The notes under the pieces were generated by a model. It worked only from the letters and a program-made list of their open reading frames with translations, was not told the origin of the DNA and ran no database searches. Source: Gemmatimonadota bacterium (GTDB lineage Bacteria; Gemmatimonadota; Gemmatimonadetes; Gemmatimonadales; GWC2-71-9). Taken from it: a DNA stretch of 46,527 nt. Both the position numbers and the translations under genes were made by a program. The stretch spans positions 1-46,527 of the forward strand of contig QHUK01000028.1 in assembly GCA_003222085.1 (NCBI GenBank), given 5' to 3'. Shown piece by piece: positions 7,717 through 17,800 of this stretch; within the stretch, counting starts at the first letter, position 1; each line of letters starts with the position of its first letter.

Positions 7717-8721
7717 ATGCCCAAGCACATCCGACGGAAGAAAACCACCTCCCCCGCCCGGGCGAAGCCCCGCGCGGCGGCCCGCGCGGTCGCCGTGGGG
7801 CCCGGCCGCCCGCCTGCCCCCCAGGCGAAAGCGAAGCCTGCCAAGAAGCGCGGGCGGCGTCGCGGCTTGCTCTCCGGCCTCGCGACCCACGAGCACGAGC
7901 GCGACATCCTCGATCAGTACCTCCACGAGGTGTCGAAGACGCCACTCCTCACCCAGAAGGAGGAGATCGCGCTCGCCCGGAAGGTGCGCGCCGGCGATCA
8001 GGACTCGATGCAGGAGCTCGTGAAGCGCAATCTGCGCTTCGTGATCTCGGTCGCCAAGAAGTACCAGAACCGGGGTCTCCCCCTCACCGATCTGATCGGC
8101 GAGGGGAACGTCGGCTTGCTCACGGCGGCTCGCAAGTTCGACCCGGACCAGGGGGTGAAGTTCATCTCCTACGCCGTGTGGTGGATCCGCCAGGCGATCC
8201 TCGCCGCGCTCGCGCGCCAGGGGCGCACCGTGCGGGTGCCCTTGAACCGCACCGCCGACCTGTCGCGCATCGTCCGGACGGCCGAGTTCCTGCGGCAGAC
8301 GCTGCGGCGCGAGCCCACTCCGGAGGAGATCTCCGACGCGACCAAGCTGTCGCTCGAGGTGGTGCAGTCGCTCGCCGCGCTGAACACGGGTGACGTGCGG
8401 CTCGACGCGCCGCTCGATCCCGACGGGGACCGCTCCCTCATCGAGCGATTCATCGCCGAGGATCTCCCGGACACGGAAGACCAGGCGATGGACCGGTTCC
8501 TCTCGGACGAGATCGAGCAGGCGCTGAACACGCTGCAGCGCCGCGACGCCAAGGTGCTCCGTCTGTACTTCGGTCTGGACGGCGGCCGGGAGCACACGCT
8601 GGAGGAGATCGGCGGCATGCTGGGCGTGACGCGCGAGCGGGTGCGCCAGCTGCGGGACCGCGCGCTCAAGCGGCTGCGGGACGGCGAAGTGGGGAAGGCG
8701 CTGGCCAGCTTCGCAGCGTAG
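7717..8721 (+). CDS. RNA polymerase sigma-70 family factor, RpoD/SigA type
   Basis: A group 1 or 2 sigma factor. A basic, low-complexity N-terminal tail (residues 1-50, Lys/Arg/Ala/Pro) precedes region 1.2 (DILDQYLHEVSKTPLLT), region 2 (LVKRNLRFVISVAKKYQNRG, DLIGEGNVGL, FISYAVWWIRQAI), region 3 (REPTPEEISDA) and region 4 with the DNA-binding helix-turn-helix (TLEEIGGMLGVTRERVRQLR). At 334 residues it lacks the long region 1.1 of classical RpoD, so it may be the housekeeping factor of a lineage with short forms, or a group 2 paralogue. No convincing Shine-Dalgarno precedes the ATG. A strong terminator follows. Confidence 0.93.
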   Translation: MPKHIRRKKTTSPARAKPRAAARAVAVGPGRPPAPQAKAKPAKKRGRRRGLLSGLATHEHERDILDQYLHEVSKTPLLTQKEEIALARKVRAGDQDSMQELVKRNLRFVISVAKKYQNRGLPLTDLIGEGNVGLLTAARKFDPDQGVKFISYAVWWIRQAILAALARQGRTVRVPLNRTADLSRIVRTAEFLRQTLRREPTPEEISDATKLSLEVVQSLAALNTGDVRLDAPLDPDGDRSLIERFIAEDLPDTEDQAMDRFLSDEIEQALNTLQRRDAKVLRLYFGLDGGREHTLEEIGGMLGVTRERVRQLRDRALKRLRDGEVGKALASFAA

Positions 8722-8723
8722 CA

Positions 8724-8822
8724 CGTCGCACGACGCAACGACGCACAGGACGGCCTGCCGACGCACTGGCGGGCCGTCGTTTTTTAGGTGAAGCACCTGG
8801 TCCGTCGTGGCGTCATGCAACG
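8724..8822. repeat. Word hairpin B (word CGACGCA) enclosing a terminator
   Basis: The left arm 8724-8749 is a run of CGACGCA-type heptads. The right arm 8796-8822 is its complement with about five mismatches and one bulge. The intrinsic terminator hairpin (8749-8785) sits in the loop, so the two structures are nested. Confidence 0.7.
8749..8785 (+). terminator. Intrinsic terminator after the sigma factor gene
   Basis: GACGGCCTGCC pairs with GGCGGGCCGTC (one wobble) around an 8-nt loop, followed by G and six T residues. It is the clearest rho-independent terminator in the window. Confidence 0.9.
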
Positions 8823-8842
8823 TGGAACGGTAGTTTAGGCCC

Positions 8843-9607
8843 GTGATCGAACGCCTCGGCCGAAGGACCGTCGACGCCGTCAAGACCGTCGGCCGCTTCG
8901 GTCATTTCATGGGGGACCTGGCGCGCGCCGTTCCCGACGTCGCCGTGTGGGGCCGGCTGACCCTCGTGCAGCTGCGACGTGTGGGCGTGGACTCGCTCCC
9001 GGTCGCGCTGTTCATTGCGGCGTTCACCGGGGTCGTGCTCGCCCTCCAGGCGTCCTACACGTTCCGCAACACGGTCCCGCTCTACTTCGTCGGCACGCTG
9101 GTCGGCAAGACGATGATGCTCGAGCTCGGCCCGGTGCTCGCCGGCCTCGCGCTGGCGGGACGCGTCGGGGCCAGCATGGCGGCCGAGCTCGGCACCATGA
9201 AAGTCACCGAGCAGGTGGACGCGCTCGAGACGCTCGCCTACGACCCGCAGAGCTTTCTCGTGCTCCCCCGCGTGCTCGCCGGCACCGCCATGTTCCCCAT
9301 CATCGTGGCGCTCGCGATCCTGACGGGGATCCTCACCGGGTGGATCGCGAGCCTGGTGCTGCTCGACCTCTCCACCCAGGAGTTCATCAAGGGCCTGAAA
9401 CTCTTCTATCGGTTCAAGGACACCTGGTTCGGCCTGTTCAAGAGCGCGACGTTCGGGTTCACCATCACGCTGGTGGGGTGCGTCGTCGGCCTGGGCACGC
9501 GCGGCGGCGCCGAGGGTGTGGGCCTGAGCACCACCCGCGCGGTCGTCTATTCGGCCGTGCTGTTGCTCGTGCTGGATGCGTTCTGGGCGCTGGTGCTGCT
9601 GCGGTGA
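8843..9607 (+). CDS. mlaE: Mla-type ABC transporter permease (MlaE family)
   Basis: A polytopic inner-membrane permease of the lipid-transport MlaE/YrbE family (254 aa; family about 250-260). Family features include VDSLPVALFIAAFTGVVLALQ, a LELGPVLAGLALAGRVGASMAAELGTMKVTEQVDALE core and a GLGTRGGAEGVG stretch near the C-terminus. The start is GTG at 8843. The stop overlaps the next start by 4 bp (GTGA), so this is a tight operon. The complex would move phospholipids between the membranes. Confidence 0.93.
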   Translation: MIERLGRRTVDAVKTVGRFGHFMGDLARAVPDVAVWGRLTLVQLRRVGVDSLPVALFIAAFTGVVLALQASYTFRNTVPLYFVGTLVGKTMMLELGPVLAGLALAGRVGASMAAELGTMKVTEQVDALETLAYDPQSFLVLPRVLAGTAMFPIIVALAILTGILTGWIASLVLLDLSTQEFIKGLKLFYRFKDTWFGLFKSATFGFTITLVGCVVGLGTRGGAEGVGLSTTRAVVYSAVLLLVLDAFWALVLLR

Positions 9608-10329
9608 TCCAGTTCCAGGATCTCCAGAAGAGCTTCGGCGCGAAGCTGGTACTCGCCGGCTTCACGCTCACGGTGCCGGACCAGGAGACGGTGGTCATCA
9701 TCGGGTACTCGGGCACCGGCAAGAGCGTGGCGTTGAAGCACGTGGTGGGGTTGTTGCAGCCCGATGCCGGAGACGTCATCGTTGACGGCCGCGCCGTGTC
9801 GACGCTCGAGCGGGACGCCCTCATGGCGCTGCGCCGCGACATCGGGTTCGTCTTCCAGTTCGCCGCGCTGTTCGATTCGATGACCGTGTTCGACAATGTC
9901 GCGCTGGGGCTCCGGCGGCGCGACCTCTCGGACGACGAGATCGCGGAGCGCGTGCGCGAGGCGCTGGCGGTCGTGGACCTGACGGGCGCGGAGGAGAAGT
10001 ACCCGGCCGAGCTGTCGGGCGGGATGCGCAAGCGGGTGGGCATCGCGCGCGCCATCGCCCTGCGACCCCGCTACCTCCTGTACGATGAGCCGACCACCGG
10101 CCTCGATCCGGTGACCTCGGCGGTGATCGACCAGCTGATGGTGCGCACGCGCGAGCACCTCGGCGTGACGGGCATCGTGGTGACGCACGACATGCGGAGC
10201 GCCTATACCGTCGGCGACCGCATCGCCATGTTGTACGAGGGCAGGATCCGGCAGGTGGGCACCGTGGCCCAGATCCAGCAGACGGAGGATCCCGTGGTGC
10301 GGCAGTTCATCGAGGGACGCCCGGCGTGA
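9604..10329 (+). CDS. mlaF: Mla-type ABC transporter ATPase (MlaF family)
   Basis: The ATP-binding subunit partnering MlaE, 241 aa. The Walker A is GYSGTGKS, the Q-loop region FVFQFAALFDSMTVFDNVAL is typical of the MlaF/Ttg2A group, the signature is LSGGMRKR, Walker B is YLLYDEPTTGLD and the switch histidine lies in VTHDM. The GTG start overlaps the mlaE stop by 4 bp, and its own stop overlaps the next GTG by 4 bp. Confidence 0.95.
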   Translation: MIQFQDLQKSFGAKLVLAGFTLTVPDQETVVIIGYSGTGKSVALKHVVGLLQPDAGDVIVDGRAVSTLERDALMALRRDIGFVFQFAALFDSMTVFDNVALGLRRRDLSDDEIAERVREALAVVDLTGAEEKYPAELSGGMRKRVGIARAIALRPRYLLYDEPTTGLDPVTSAVIDQLMVRTREHLGVTGIVVTHDMRSAYTVGDRIAMLYEGRIRQVGTVAQIQQTEDPVVRQFIEGRPA

Positions 10330-11333
10330 AGCGCGAGAACGAGTTCGCCGTCGGCGTGGTCGTGATCGCGGCGTTCGCGGTCGTGGTGAGCGGCGCGCTG
10401 TGGCTCTCGGGCGCGCATCTCGGCCGCACCGAAGCGGTGTACACCGCCCGGTTCCGGACCGTGGGAGGGCTCGGCGTGGGCGACCCGGTGGTGCTGCGGG
10501 GGGTGCGGGTCGGCCGGGTCGAAGGGATCCGGCTCGCCTCCGGCAACTGGGTGGAGGCGGACCTGAAGATCTACGCGGGCGCCCAGCCCCCGCCCCGGCC
10601 GGCGGTGATCGCCGCGTCGGCGTCCCTGTTCGGCGAGTGGGCGGCCTCCCTCGTCTCGCTCGACCAGCTCCCGAACGATCCCAACATCAAGCAGGCCATC
10701 GCGGAGGCGCAGGCGGCAGGGAGCGGGAAGTGGCCGGGCGCCACGCTCCCCGACATCGGCCAGCTCACGGCGCAGGCGAGCCGCATCGCGACCGATATCG
10801 CGACCGTGTCCAGCCGAATCCAGACCGCGTTCGACTCCGAGGCCGTGCTCGAGCTGCGGCGGTCGATCAAGGACTTCGGCCAGGTCGCGGACAAGCTGGT
10901 GAAAGTGACGAACGAGCAGGCAGACGTGATCGGATCGGTCGGGTCGAACCTCCGCCAGGGCTCGGACGTCCTCGCCAAAGCGGCGACCAACCTGCAGACC
11001 ACGCTCGGCCGGGTGGACTCGGCGACCAATCAAGGCCAGCTGGCGACCATCCTGAGCAACTCCGCGACGACCAGCGTCAACCTGCGGTCGGCATCGCAGG
11101 ACTTCCGCGACCTGCTCGACGCCGCCCACAAAAACCAGGAGAGCCTCGTCCGCGTCCTGGTGTCGGCCGACAGCGTGATGTCGCGCATCGCGAACCGCAG
11201 CGGCACGCTCGGCCTGCTGGTGTCGGACTCGACCCTGTACCGCGAGACCACCCTCACGATGATCCAGCTGCGGCAGCTCCTGTCCGACATCCAGGCGAAC
11301 CCGCGGAAGTACTTCTCGTTCAGTGTATTCTAG
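10326..11333 (+). CDS. mlaD: MCE-domain substrate-binding protein (MlaD family)
   Basis: This single-pass protein (335 aa) has an N-terminal membrane anchor (FAVGVVVIAAFAVVVSGALW) and one MCE domain (about 35-110; FRTVGGLGVGDPVVLRGVRV). A long helical, coiled-coil-like C-terminal region (about 140-330) rich in Ser, Thr, Ala and Gln follows. It would gather phospholipids in the periplasm for MlaFE. The GTG start sits in a 4-bp overlap with mlaF. The helical extension is longer than in E. coli MlaD and more like Mce or PqiB-type needles. No MlaB or MlaC gene is adjacent; word hairpin C begins 8 bp after the stop. Confidence 0.92.
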   Translation: MKRENEFAVGVVVIAAFAVVVSGALWLSGAHLGRTEAVYTARFRTVGGLGVGDPVVLRGVRVGRVEGIRLASGNWVEADLKIYAGAQPPPRPAVIAASASLFGEWAASLVSLDQLPNDPNIKQAIAEAQAAGSGKWPGATLPDIGQLTAQASRIATDIATVSSRIQTAFDSEAVLELRRSIKDFGQVADKLVKVTNEQADVIGSVGSNLRQGSDVLAKAATNLQTTLGRVDSATNQGQLATILSNSATTSVNLRSASQDFRDLLDAAHKNQESLVRVLVSADSVMSRIANRSGTLGLLVSDSTLYRETTLTMIQLRQLLSDIQANPRKYFSFSVF

Positions 11334-11340
11334 AGAAAAC

Positions 11341-11480
11341 GCGGAAGTGGGAACGCGGAACGCGAAACAGAAAGGGGAGGGTCGATCCCGAATGCCGGCC
11401 ACGCGGATCGATCGTCGGGCGGTCTGTTCCGCGTTCCGCGTTCCGCGTTCCACGTTCGTCAAGTTCCGCGTTCCGCGTTC
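11341..11480. repeat. Word hairpin C (heptad GCGGAAC) before the Nudix gene
   Basis: 11341-11370 and 11424-11453 are complementary over 30 bp with 25 matches. The right arm is the heptad GTTCCGC repeated. The 53-bp loop contains a further inner inverted repeat (TCGATCC/GGATCGA). A third run of GTTCCGC words (11463-11480) leads directly to the ATG at 11484 with no separate Shine-Dalgarno. Confidence 0.85.
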
Positions 11481-11483
11481 GTT

Positions 11484-11966
11484 ATGAAGCGCAAGCGTCC
11501 CCGCGCCCAGCGGGAGACCTCAGCGGGCGGCGTCGTGTTCCGGCGCGGACCGGACGGTGGGCCCCGGTTCCTGTTGATCCGCGACTCGTATCGCAACTGG
11601 GGGTTCCCCAAAGGCCACCTCGAACCCCGCGAGCCCCCCGCCGACGCCGCGCGCCGCGAAGTGGCCGAGGAAACCGGGCTCGAGGATCTCGCGCTGCGCG
11701 GCCCGATTCGGGTGATCGACTGGTACTTCCGATTTCGCGGCAAGACGATCCATAAGTTCTGCCATTTCTTCCTGTTCGAGTCGCGACGCGGCGAGTGCGT
11801 CCCGCAGACGGAGGAAGGCATCACCGATTGCGCGTGGTACGCTCCCGAGGAGGCGCGCCGCACGATCTCGTACGACAACGCGCGCGCGGTGTTGGAGCAG
11901 GCGACCGCGATGGTGCAGGCGCTCGCCCACGTGACGGGCCGCTCCACCCCCGAGCAGCCGGCATGA
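11484..11966 (+). CDS. Nudix hydrolase
   Basis: A 160-residue MutT/Nudix protein with a perfect Nudix box: G44, E50, then REVAEETGL at 58-66. The N-terminal SAGGVVFRR strand and a FRGKTIHKFCHFFLFE segment resemble diadenosine-polyphosphate hydrolase-type Nudix enzymes, but the substrate cannot be fixed from sequence. The ATG at 11484 directly follows heptad words of hairpin C and lacks an ordinary Shine-Dalgarno. The stop overlaps the start of the AraC-type gene (ATGA), indicating translational coupling. Confidence 0.92.
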   Translation: MKRKRPRAQRETSAGGVVFRRGPDGGPRFLLIRDSYRNWGFPKGHLEPREPPADAARREVAEETGLEDLALRGPIRVIDWYFRFRGKTIHKFCHFFLFESRRGECVPQTEEGITDCAWYAPEEARRTISYDNARAVLEQATAMVQALAHVTGRSTPEQPA

Positions 11967-12733
11967 CCGCCGTCGTGCCGGTGTTCAACCCTCGGGCCGA
12001 GCCGCGGCGGGCGGTGAAACGCGGCTACCCGCGCGGTGCGGGGAGCGTGCGGCTGTGCCGCACCCTCGCGGCCGTCGAGCGGCTGCTGTACCAGCGCCTC
12101 GTCGACGCGGTGGTGCTCGATGTGAAGACGGCACCGCCGGCCGCGCTCGCGCTGCCGGCACGGTTCCCGCGGATCCCGATGTTCGTGCTGTCGGCCCTGC
12201 GGCCGGACGACGGCCCGCTGCTCGCCGCCTGCGGCGCGGCGGGGTTCGCGGGGGTGCTGGTCGAGGGGGTGGACAACGCGGTGGCGGGGGAGTGGATTGC
12301 GGCCCGGACGGCGCAGGTGGCGCGGCGCGAAGCGCTCGCCGATGCGCCCAAGCTGCTCCGCCTCACCGATCGGCTGCAGCTCGCCGCCTGGGACGAGGTG
12401 CTGCGTCGCGTTGGGTTCCCCACGCAGACGGGCCACGTAGCGGCGGCCCTCCGAGTGACACGGGAACACCTGTCGCGCGAGTTCGCCGCCGGCGGTGCTC
12501 CCAACCTGAAGCGGGTCATCGATCTCGCGCGCACGGCCTGGGCCGCCGATCTGCTGGGCAATCCCGGGTACACCGTGCGGTCGGTGGTGCACATCCTCGG
12601 CTACGCGTCGATCAGCCACCTCGCGGGCGCCGCGCGGCGGGTGGCGGGAACGACGCCGCAGGAATTGCGGGCGGTGGGGGCGCGAGGCGTGCTGCAGCGA
12701 TTCATAAGAGGAAGGACGCGGTCGCGAGTATGA
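11963..12733 (+). CDS. AraC-type helix-turn-helix protein with receiver-like N-terminus
   Basis: The C-terminal half (about 150-250) carries an AraC-type DNA-binding domain: VAAALRVTREHLSREFAAGG as the first helix-turn-helix and VRSVVHILGYASISHLAGAA as the second, the latter close to the canonical GFxSxSxFxRxFR pattern. The N-terminal half (about 30-120) reads like a degenerate response-regulator fold (AVVLDVK, IPMFVLSALRPDD, AAGFAGVLVEG), so it may be a pseudo-receiver. The ATG lies in a 4-bp overlap with the Nudix gene. The stop falls at the beginning of word hairpin D. Targets unknown. Confidence 0.8.
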   Translation: MTAVVPVFNPRAEPRRAVKRGYPRGAGSVRLCRTLAAVERLLYQRLVDAVVLDVKTAPPAALALPARFPRIPMFVLSALRPDDGPLLAACGAAGFAGVLVEGVDNAVAGEWIAARTAQVARREALADAPKLLRLTDRLQLAAWDEVLRRVGFPTQTGHVAAALRVTREHLSREFAAGGAPNLKRVIDLARTAWAADLLGNPGYTVRSVVHILGYASISHLAGAARRVAGTTPQELRAVGARGVLQRFIRGRTRSRV

Positions 12734-12860
12734 ACGCGGAAGTGGCAACGCGGAACGTGAGAAACGCGGAAGTGCGAAAGCGGAACGCGGAACAGCACGG
12801 TGGGGTCGTGCCGCGAACGACCTTGCACTACTGTTCCGCGTTCCGCCTTCCGCGTTCCGA
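12732..12860. repeat. Word hairpin D (heptad GCGGAAC), copy of the C vocabulary
   Basis: 12766-12795 pairs with 12831-12860 around a 35-bp loop that itself holds GGTCGT/ACGACC. The innermost 15 bp (CGGAACGCGGAACAG and complement) are perfect. An additional left segment (12737-12757) repeats almost exactly the left arm of element C (GCGGAAGTGGSAACGCGGAA). C and D thus flank the Nudix/AraC gene pair in the same orientation. Confidence 0.85.
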
Positions 12861-12864
12861 CTTC

Positions 12865-12882
12865 TTGTGATAAAATTCACAA
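12865..12882. promoter_or_regulatory. CRP/FNR-like palindrome overlapping a -10-like hexamer before atpA
   Basis: TTGTGA-TAAAAT-TCACAA is a perfect 6+6+6 inverted repeat, matching the TGTGA-N6-TCACA class of CRP-family operators. Its centre (TAAAAT) also resembles a -10 element. It lies 18 bp before the atpA ATG, directly after the right arm of hairpin D, in a short AT-rich island. Confidence 0.55.
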
Positions 12883-12900
12883 TCTCTTACCGGTACTTCC

Positions 12901-14441
<1,541 letters not shown>

Positions 14442-14442
<1 letters not shown>

Positions 14443-15326
14443 TGGCCAAACCCCGCGAGTTGCGTCGCCGCATCAAGTCGGTCCAAAGCACGCGCAAGAT
14501 CACGAAGACGATGGAGCTCGTGGCCACGTCCAAGCTGAAGCGCGCCCAGGACCGCGTGATTGCGGCCCGGCCGTACGCGGCCGCCCTCGCCGACGTGATC
14601 GGAGACCTGTACGCCCCGGAGCTGGCGGAGCGGTTTCCCCTGCTGCGCCAGCCCGCGGGGAAGAGCCGCCGGGTGGCGCTCGTGGTCATCACCGCCAACC
14701 GCGGGCTGTGCGGCGCGTTCAACGCCAACCTCATTCGCGAGGCGCGGCGCCGGATCGAGCAGCTCGAGGCCGACGGGGTCGGGGTCGACCTTCATCTGAT
14801 CGGCAAGAAGGGGATCACCTATTTCAAGTTTGCGAAGCGGCCGGCGGTGTCACAGCGGACCGACATCGGCGACAAACCGCGGGCCGAGCATGCGGCGGAG
14901 ATCGTAGGTCCGCTCATGACGCAGTTCGCCTCGGGCGCGCTCGATGCGGTGGAGGTGGTGTTCGCCCAGTTCAAGAGCGCGGTGAGCACCCCCCCCACCA
15001 CCCTCCGCGTCCTCCCCATTGCCCCACCCCGGGCGGCAGAAGACGGCAAAGGGCGGCAGAGGGCGGTCAACTACATCCTCAAGCCGTCCGCCGAAGCGAT
15101 ACTCGAGCAGCTGCTGCCTCTCTACGTGCGGAACCAGATATACCGGGCGCTGGTGGAGACCGCGGCCGCGTTCCTCGGCGCGCAACGGACGGCGATGAAG
15201 AACGCCACCGACAACGCCGGTGACATCATCGAGCTGCTGCAGCGCACCTACAATCGGGCGCGGCAGGCGCAGATCACGCAGGAGCTGGCGGAGATCGTCG
15301 GTGGGGCGGAAGCACTAAAAGGCTAG
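14442..15326 (+). CDS. atpG: F1 ATP synthase subunit gamma
   Basis: The central rotor shaft, 294 aa. The N-terminal helix MAKPRELRRRIKSVQSTRKI, the TANRGLCGAFNANLIR block and the C-terminal NATDNAGDIIELLQRTYNRARQ helix are all conserved. The segment at about residues 186-208 (proline-rich, then AAEDGKGRQR) is encoded by a word-type quasi-palindrome and is longer and less conserved than expected. The start overlaps the atpA stop by one base. Confidence 0.97.
14997..15066. repeat. Word-type quasi-palindrome inside the atpG coding sequence
   Basis: The right side is a 10-bp word run (GGGCGGCAGA at 15031 and again at 15051, with AGACGGCAAA between). The left side (14997-15028, CCACCCTCCG... CATTGCC) is roughly complementary to it. 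It stays in frame and encodes a linker of gamma. Complementarity is weaker than in elements C, D or G. Confidence 0.45.
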
Positions 15327-15392
15327 TCATCCGTTATCCGTGATCCGTCATTCGTATTGAACTACGGACGACGGATGACGGAAGACGGACAA
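15327..15392. repeat. Word hairpin E (heptad ATCCGTN / ACGGAYN) between atpG and atpD
   Basis: It begins right after the atpG stop. The left arm 15327-15356 is four heptads ATCCGT+N; the right arm 15363-15392 is four heptads of the ACGGA type. About 22 of 30 positions are complementary, and the loop is 6 nt. It occupies nearly the whole atpG-atpD spacer, in the middle of an operon. Confidence 0.8.
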
Positions 15393-15402
15393 CGAGGACT
15401 AA

Positions 15403-16863
<1,461 letters not shown>

Positions 16864-16866
16864 GTG

Positions 16867-17157
16867 ATGCACGTCACCGTCGTTTCGCCCGAGCAAGGGG
16901 TATTCGATGGGTCCGCCGACGCGATCGTGGCGCCGGCGTACGACGGCCAGGTGGGCATCCTGCCGGGTCACGCGCCGTTCCTGACGCTGCTCGGGACGGG
17001 GGTCTTGCAGGTGCGCCACGGGAGTGCGTCCACGCGCTTCCGGGTTGCGGGCGGATTCCTCCAGGTGGTGGGGGCGGGCGGCGGGGGCGGCGGGGGCGGG
17101 GGGGGCGGGGGGGGCGAGACCGTCCGGATCGTGGCCGATCGAGTCGAGGCGTCTTGA
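16867..17157 (+). CDS. atpC: F1 ATP synthase subunit epsilon, short form with poly-glycine tract
   Basis: 96 residues: the N-terminal beta-sandwich only (VTVVSPEQGVFDGSADAIV, GILPGHAPFLTLLGTGVLQV, FRVAGGFLQVV). Thirteen consecutive glycines then replace the usual turn before the last strand (ETVRIVADRVEAS). The C-terminal helical, inhibitory domain of longer homologues is absent. A GTG three bases earlier (16864) is an alternative start; ATG 16867 matches the family. The gene begins 4 bp after the atpD stop and is followed by a terminator. Confidence 0.93.
   Translation: MHVTVVSPEQGVFDGSADAIVAPAYDGQVGILPGHAPFLTLLGTGVLQVRHGSASTRFRVAGGFLQVVGAGGGGGGGGGGGGGETVRIVADRVEAS
17070..17114 (+). repeat. 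G-rich simple-sequence tract within atpC (two G8 runs)
   Basis: The tract is made of GGC and GGG codons and includes two runs of eight G (17098-17105 and 17107-17114) plus several G4-G5 runs. It is both a slippage-prone sequence and a potential G-quadruplex on the coding strand. Confidence 0.9.
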
Positions 17158-17162
17158 CAGAT

Positions 17163-17193
17163 CCGCACATCGTTCTTACCGATGTGCGGCCCT
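17163..17193 (+). terminator. Terminator of the atp cluster
   Basis: CCGCACATCG and CGATGTGCGG form a perfect 10-bp stem with a 7-nt loop, followed by CCCTTTC. It begins 5 bp after the atpC stop. Confidence 0.75.
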
Positions 17194-17236
17194 TTCAAGC
17201 GACGCGCCCTTCACTCCTCCCTGGGGAGGCACCCAT

Positions 17237-17800
17237 ATGCGGAAGTGGATCGGCAGTGGACTGCTCGTCACCGTTCTCGCGCTCCTTCCCGCCCGCGCAC
17301 CGGCACAGCGGCGGACCGCGGCCGAAGCCGGCCCGCGGAACGAGCTCGGTGTCGACCTCGCGTTCCAGTATGTCAGTGTCGGCAGCAACGGCGGATCCGG
17401 CATCCAGCTCGCCGCGCCGGTCGACGCGCGTGTCGGGTTCCTCTCGAGGGGGCCGAACATGTTCGAAGTGCGGGCCTCGGTTGACTGGGACTCGAACTTC
17501 GGGACCGTCGCGTTCAGCCCCGGCGTGAACGTGCTGCACCTGCTGAAGCGGGGGAGCGGAACGCGCGGGCTGATGCGCGCACCGTACGTGACGGCGGGGG
17601 CGGGGCTGAACATCTTCAAGTTCGGCTCCGGTGCGAGTACCGAAACCCAGTTCGCAATCGGTGGTGGGGTCGGGAAGCGGCTCCCCTACGGGAGCGCCGT
17701 GTTCCGGCCCGAAGGCTACCTCGCGTACGCCTTCTCGTCCGGCGCTCTGCCGAGCTCATTCTCGCTCGGCGTCCGGCTCGGCTTGTCCTTCTGGCATTAG
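17237..17800 (+). CDS. Secreted small outer-membrane beta-barrel-like protein (1 of 5)
   Basis: 187 residues with a signal peptide (MRKWIGSGLLVTVLALLPAR, cleavage near APAQ). The rest is alternating polar/hydrophobic strands with glycine-rich turns (YVTAGAGLNIFKFG, FSLGVRLGLSFWH) and an aromatic C-terminus, as in 8-stranded OmpA/OmpX-type barrels. The family is not named here. A GGGGAGG ribosome site precedes the ATG and is paired in a small CCTCC-ctg-GGGAGG hairpin. First of five such genes in tandem. Confidence 0.75.
   Translation: MRKWIGSGLLVTVLALLPARAPAQRRTAAEAGPRNELGVDLAFQYVSVGSNGGSGIQLAAPVDARVGFLSRGPNMFEVRASVDWDSNFGTVAFSPGVNVLHLLKRGSGTRGLMRAPYVTAGAGLNIFKFGSGASTETQFAIGGGVGKRLPYGSAVFRPEGYLAYAFSSGALPSSFSLGVRLGLSFWH

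Noticed and set aside
11341..12860. Insertion sequence or MITE flanked by inverted repeats
   Set aside because: No transposase or target-site duplication seen; each element is itself a palindrome and the vocabulary differs between loci, unlike a MITE family.
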